Shown: piece after piece, positions 57,991 to 64,000 of the stretch | Numbering within the stretch: the stretch's first letter is position 1 | Layout: every line of letters begins with the position of its first letter | The notes under the pieces: generated by a model | What the model was told of the DNA's origin: nothing | Seen by the model: only the letters and a program-made list of their open reading frames with translations | The model's database searches: none | Position numbers and translations under genes: made by a program | DNA from: Sympetrum striolatum | Lineage: Eukaryota; Arthropoda; Insecta; Odonata; Libellulidae | Reading direction: 5' to 3' | Assembly (NCBI GenBank): GCA_947579665.1 | Contig: OX388344.1 | Span: 12,704,346 to 12,768,345 of the forward strand | Length of the DNA: 64,000 nucleotides

Positions 57991-60900
57991 TCGCGGAAAA
58001 ATCATTTTTGAATTGATCAATCCTAGAATCAATCTACCTCTGATTTTTATCGCAGTATCAGAGTAACCCATGCGACACGACTTCGATTCTAACTCACAGT
58101 TCAGGTGTCTTGAGAATGAACCATACGATATGTATTTTATGTATTTTCTACTAAACGAAATGCTACTTTGAATTGCAAATGAGTCAAACTTGTTATGTTA
58201 GAGGTACATGGGGTGTTCTTGCAGAAAATGCTAGATGAAGAGAGAGATGACGTCGAAATGGAAATCAAACAGCTCAAAGATGGAAAAGCTGCATTTAGCG
58301 ATCGAATCGCTGGATCGTTCACCGTGGCTATATCTCCAAGCGATTAATAAAGCTTGGAAGAGATAAAGAAGGTTATTCAATCGCAGACCGTGCGTTAAAA
58401 TCTCCTTGGCCATTTATAATACTTAGGCGGAATTTGTAAGACTTCTACCAATTCTGAGGCTTCACGGCTGGGGTGTCTATTGTTAAGAAATCCAAGCACA
58501 TATGAGGGACCGCCACCCACACACTCACTTTCTCCCCTCTGGAATTCCAGAGAGCGCCCTCGGTTCTTTTTCTCACGAACGCTGCCTAGTCTACGTTCAG
58601 AAGTACAATCCGATGCCTTATTTTCTTATGGACGTCGTGGAACGTTCTGCCGAGGAATTTCGAAGATGGCCCTAACTCAGTTTGGACTTCGCGAATTGGA
58701 CGCTTTCGTTTCATATGCATATAATCGGTTTTAGATTTTTAAAGAGCAGTAGGATTGATTGATTTATACCACTAATTCAATTGCAATATTGAAGATTGAG
58801 ATTTTATTATCAAGACGCAAATAGAGCGGCAAAACGGCAATATCTTAAGAACCAAAGAAACATTCACCTTTTTAACTTCAGTTCCGCTGGTCATTGGAGA
58901 TTTCAACATGTAGATTTAGAAAATAAAATTTTCGAAGAAAATTCTGTTACAATTTCCAGGTAAAGCTATGGGATTCAATGAAAGGATTAATTAAATTATT
59001 TGTTAGAAAGAAATTTCTTAAAAAAATAATGCTATAAATTCCTACCATTAACCTACATACTTTCCAAACCATCTGTTTCTAAGACAAACAAACAACCAAT
59101 CTGGGTAAACAGTATCAAAGAAGAGGTTTGCATAAATCTTTGAAGGCTAATTGGTATAAATAGGCAAATTGTGGTTAGAAGACCTTAAAAGACAAATAAA
59201 TCAATGCTAAATTGAAAACATCCTGCTAGGGCAATAAGAACCGTTGGGATGAAAACTCGAGAGTGTAATTGGGTTCATGTTTTATCAATTATGTAGTCGA
59301 TTTTGACAAATAGCGCGGAGGAAAATGAATTTTTTTTTACGAGTGAGAGTAACAATACTTTGATGTCTGAAATCAACTAGAAATTTTACTTCTTTTGAGA
59401 ATCCTTCAACAGTCTTTTCATTTCGAAAGGACATGATTATCTATTTCTGCATTTCGGAGAAACCTGTGTATCAACTGAAGTTATAAATCTGGAAAGTGTG
59501 GAGTTTTCTCACGGCTAATTTATTCCATCCGTTCTTCTACTCATAGCAGCTAAACGAGAATGTGTGTTAAGAGAACGAGCCTATTCGGGCTTTTAAAAGA
59601 AAAAGCAACCGAAAGCCCTAATGACTCCCACTCATTCCTCATGCATTAAAGAAACTCTCCGTCTTTAAACCGGTCGCTATATAATTCCGCATCTTCGATT
59701 CTTATGACATCGATTTGACTGACATGGATACATTCGATTTCTCTCGAGTCAATTATCGATTCGCGGCGTCGGAAAATTCCTCATCAAATCTTGAAGAATG
59801 CCAAATAGCGGCATTTCCTCCTCAATGAAGCTTTCTCCCTCTGTCCCCGAGTATCTTCGAAGTCACTCTTTGGACTTCAAACTCACCATCATGGTTTATA
59901 CTCTACGGAATACACGACTAACTTCCATTGGAGGATCCTCTGAGATGTATTCTGCTCGAGATGAAAAGATGAGATTTACTGATCTGCTACGAAGTCGTTT
60001 GAAATCTTCTCCTAACTAAACACAAAGATCTTAATCTTCATCGGATATTAGACCTGGAATCGATTTTGTGCTGCTCTCCAACTCTTTTTTTCCCTTTTGC
60101 TTTTTTTTAACCATTCCTAATTAAAACATCACTCTCATTTCGTTATTTAACCGTGAGTTTACACTGTAATTTCACTCATTCCCTTCTCTTCTGTCTTCTA
60201 TTGACTGTCGTGTGAGGCCAGTTAATTCTTTTCTTAGTTTATTATTTTCTCCGTGAACATATTTATTCACAAAATATTCAAGGGACATTTTCAATAGTTT
60301 CTTAGTCTGTCTTTTCCTTTTTTATATTTTTCTGAGAAAAAATAATCCCGAGTACATTAATTCAGAAATATAGCTTAACTACAGTTATGATAGTATTTTA
60401 GACTCCAACGACTCGCATTTGATGACCTACCACATGCATCTTCCATCTCTTCCGCCTGTCGTTGAAGTCTTTGTTCAGATATACAAAATGATGCACCGTC
60501 ATAATAGTCTCAAATATTTGTGTTCACTTAACGAGCGTTGGATCCTTTCATTCCTTCGATATCATCCGGTGTACAGCAGCGACGGGGGAGAGGAAATCTG
60601 TAAGCCGTCTTTCTTTAAGTGCATTTGCAGTTCCCATCGCTCCTCTGTGCTCCGCTAGTAAAGCTCTGGAAATGGTCGGCAGGTGAAGTGACCTCATTCG
60701 CTCGCAACATGTACACTAACGGTTTCTCTTATCTAAAGCACCCCCATGCATCTCGGTCCGGGAAAGTTCAAATTTTCGTTCGAAAGTATCTTAAGAGGAG
60801 AAAAATAAATAAAAAGGAAACGATTGACCCAGTGACAGTCCACTCGAAAATTCCTTCATTTCCGTTTCGTTTTTAGGATGGCCTTTCGGAGGTAACCTGT

Positions 60901-63900
60901 TCTTTTTCTCGGACAACGAAGCTTTAATCTCACAAGGGGTTCCAAGATTCGTATAATAACATTTAAAAACATTTGCGTGGTACCTTTAAAATGGTGGGGA
61001 GACTGAGGAAGTTTGAATTTCATTCCGGGAGCTTTTTTCTGGTACGGATTCAATGTAAAAGTGGAAACGAAAAAATTCTTAATCGAAAACCTCCGAATAT
61101 TTGGTTTCTTGAGGGGGTAAATTATTTGGTGATTGCAATTCTAAATTCAAAATAAAAATTAAATTAGCCCAAAAATCACCTTCTAAATACCATAAAATCC
61201 ACTATCGGTAGGATTTTGGCTACAGAATAAAAAAAGTAGATAACAGACTCAAATCTTCTTCACATCAAACTGATCTTCATCGTCAGATCTGTTATGACGT
61301 TTAAACGCAGTGCATTTATTAACTCTGTGGTACTTTTAGGAACATCTTTTCTAGTAAACTATGGCTGAAAATATTGATTTTGTTATTGAAGCATTTTTCG
61401 CTAGTGTTTTTAGTAAAATTATTACCAATTTGTGTTGAACCGGAGTGTATGCTAGTCGAGCTGTTACGGTTGAATTTTTAACAATTTTCATGGATCTTAT
61501 TGATGAACCATTTCATTGAATCGTTTCTGCAATACGCAATTGTTTTCATCTTGTATCCGCTTTACGAGTTAATAATATAATAATGTTTGCAATTTTATAA
61601 ATAGTAGTATTGCACTGATATACACTGGATATTGGTCTCAGTCGAAATTAAAACTGCGAAATACATGTGATTGAATCTAACTTCCGGAGTTCCTCATCAA
61701 TGTGAACTGAAATCGGTGAATAATAATGAAGTGAAAAGATGAAGACCTTCGTCATCTTTTCATCCCTTCCAAGGCCTTTCATTCGACCATTTCAAATGTT
61801 CTTCCGCAGTGCTAAAGGAAGGTTACTAAGAACCCAGTGAAAGTAGGTTATTCAATGCAATGATTGCCGGTGAACGTTTATTTTTGGTTGTTCTCCGATC
61901 GACAGTTCCGACTATTCCTCAGTTATTAATTGAAGGTGTGTCGGAGATGAAAAGATTAATTTCTAAAGTGTACGAAAAAGTTTCCTTTATGACCATTCGT
62001 GTCTCATAAATTTAAACTACTCATTTAAGCTTTTTCCGCGTAAGAATCAGGTTTGTCATTCTTTTTAATTAGACTAGAGATATATTGACCATTGATTGTC
62101 ATTAGAAATTGACTCTTAAACTGACGGAGTTTGACGAGCTTAGTTCTTTCCTTTATGTACGTAAGTATTTCTACCATTTGCGGATATTTTTCAGGCTTCG
62201 CACTTCGAATGAAAAACTTGGGGTGGATTATTCAAAATATTTGAATTAATTTGATCAAAAAGGCAGATGTGTAAATGTGAGTAGTGAAGTTTAATTTAGG
62301 CGTGAACCAAGAATGTTGATTAGCACAACCGCATAAGTAACTAATAAAGAACTGTAGCCAGGAGCAAGTTGCAAAGAATTTATTTATACGATACCACAAT
62401 TGTGCTATTGTTTGTAATGGAATACCACCAGGTAAAGGAACACACCATCAATAAAGAACTCACGAACGAAAAACTCACGAACTCACTATACGACCGATCA
62501 TTCGTGATAAGTTTGTTTCAGAACTCGATCCTATTTTAAATTATTTCGCCGATTTTTCTCTGCAAATCATCGGAATGCACCCAATTGCTAAGTTTCCTTA
62601 CGCTTCTGATACATTGATCCTATCGAATAAAAATATTTACTATTCGTTGTCGAAGACGTAGTGTAGAACGCATAAGTACTTACTAGATTTACATAGGTTT
62701 ATTTAGCGCATCTTGTTTCGAATATGAACGCCCATAAAATGAAATTTCTTACAGAGAACTAGCAGTACTTTATCTATGTCTGAAAGTCTTTGTGGTATAG
62801 CATTAACTGTCTCTAAGAGTTATCTCTAGAGGTATATTAAGCAGTGATATTTACAACTGTTTTATTTGTAGCAAGCTCTTTGATTATTTTAATAAAGTAG
62901 TTTACAATTCCATTAATATTATGGTTTATTCATTTAAAAAACAGCTAAGCAATACTCGTAACAGTTGGATATTCGATGGCGTCTAGAGGTGACGAGTTAC
63001 AATAGTTTTATATGTTATGCTGATAGAAGAACAGTGATCCCTTTAGTCATAGAGTATTCCCTTTATTAAATTTCGATAAATTGGGTGAAGTATTTTTCAA
63101 AGTAGAAACTCATTCTCAGGGTAATCTCCACCAGTCAAAATGCCCCAGTATTCAAGCTCCGTTTCCTTGTCCCTAAAATCCCCAAATGTTTGGGATTTCT
63201 CTTTCTTGATCCAGCATTAAGTGATTGATCATTTTTTTGTGAAACATTCGATGGCCTAATCCTTTCAATCAAGCTGTCCCATTTTTAAAAAAAGCTTTCT
63301 TTTATCTGAACACAGTCATTTTGGGAGAGGTGTAACATTGAACAACATTGCTATATAGATATTCTCCTGGTTTTGAGTATAGATTTAATGAAGGAAAGTT
63401 AAAACTGTACACTCTATAAGTTATAAATCACGATTTAGGATTCTTTTTGTAACTGCTCACAAGGAAGGGAGCCTCGAGGTGAGCGTCAACGACCGCAAAT
63501 AGGGAACTACAATTTCAAGGACTTTACAGATTCTAACAGCTAAAAATTTGAGTAATTATATCGTTACTATTGATGAAGATAAGTACAAGAAAAGTAACCA
63601 ATAGGTGTGAAAACAATGAAACAATAACATAATAACTTTTCATTCCCATGTTATCACAATGATTACGGTATAAAAGTACGATGTTGGTCCCATGAAACTT
63701 AAATAACTTATCAGAGAACTTACATAAACTGCAGCGCGTTTCAAATATAGGAACAAATGTTATACAATGTATATGTTTGACTCTCATAGTTTATGAATAA
63801 TTTACTTACGGCATTGGTTAGAAAATTTATGGAATTTTTTGAATATAAGGAAATTTGACCAAATAATTTTTGCTGAAATTTATATATGTGTATATGATAT

Positions 63901-64000
63901 TATAAATAATATATAACGGTGTTAATTATAAACGTTTTCCATTGTACTATGCCTCAGAATTTTTAAATATTTTTGTTTTTTTTTTCTATTCTTGCTTACT

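Larger units (their letters stand above)
48584..64000 (+). other. Probable first intron of the PTB gene
   Basis: After the donor no plus-strand exon with recognisable PTB-gene sequence was found up to the window end. The stretch is therefore most simply a long intron containing repeats (LINE relic, hairpins) and a CpG-rich patch. Apart from features listed separately, 48.6-50.5, 51.65-53.6, 54.7-56.7 and 57.1-64.0 kb hold nothing I can name. The acceptor lies outside the window or was missed. Confidence 0.45.

Noticed and set aside
59670..59678. AAACCGGTCGC resembling the hammerhead 3' half
   Set aside because: No CTGA-type box or stem II lies at the right distance upstream.
1..64000. CRISPR arrays, operons, prokaryotic promoters or a phage/plasmid origin
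   Set aside because: No direct-repeat/spacer arrays or tightly packed genes; the tRNA with pol III signals, splice donor and transposons mark nuclear arthropod DNA.

Overview
This looks like nuclear DNA from an arthropod, most probably an insect. It is AT-rich and mostly non-coding. It has one intron-bearing gene start with a canonical GT splice donor, one intact eukaryotic tRNA gene with its own RNA polymerase III promoter and T-run terminator, and many decayed transposable elements (mariner-like, hAT-like, non-LTR, and structured non-autonomous repeats). Nothing prokaryotic (operons, ribosome binding sites, CRISPR) was seen. No species was assigned.

Layout. 1-46.4 kb is intergenic or intronic DNA dominated by repeats. 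A 1.17-kb element made of ~165-bp units, each with a tRNA-like B box, lies at 2265-3431. An inverted copy lies 32 kb away at 35621-36798, and a decayed fragment at about 29.84-30.08 kb. A 192-bp fold-back repeat is at 3690-3881. A 572-bp internally deleted mariner-like element with near-perfect inverted ends is at 10245-10816. A TA-flanked element at 22835-24624 carries a hAT-type MITE inserted inside its own right terminal repeat. The tRNA-Trp(CCA) gene is at 25825-25896. A hAT-type MITE with a perfect 8-bp target duplication is at 26902-27213, and a long-inverted-repeat element spans 28169-30425. tRNA-derived fragments lie near 14.1-14.7 kb and 40.6 kb.

The only confident protein-coding sequence is 47404-48583 (+). 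It is the first coding exon of a PTB/PID-domain adaptor-like protein, preceded by a CpG- and GC-rich leader with a TATA-like box. It ends at a GTGAGT donor, so the protein continues in exons I cannot place. The remaining 15 kb downstream is probably its first intron. It contains a dead 5'-truncated LINE (50545-51610), hairpin repeats and a CpG-rich patch at 56.77-57.0 kb.

The most unusual signal is a set of hammerhead-ribozyme-like motifs. The best, on the minus strand at 13764-13806, has a 6-bp stem I, a CUGANGA-type box, a 4-bp stem II, GAAA, an ACC/GGU stem III and a C at the predicted cleavage site. Decayed relatives lie at 53653-53690 (inside a ~40-nt inverted repeat) and 54629-54664, and a different hammerhead-like core sits in the 3.7-kb fold-back. 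They fit relics of retroelements that carry self-cleaving RNA, such as Penelope-like elements, but no matching reverse transcriptase is visible here.
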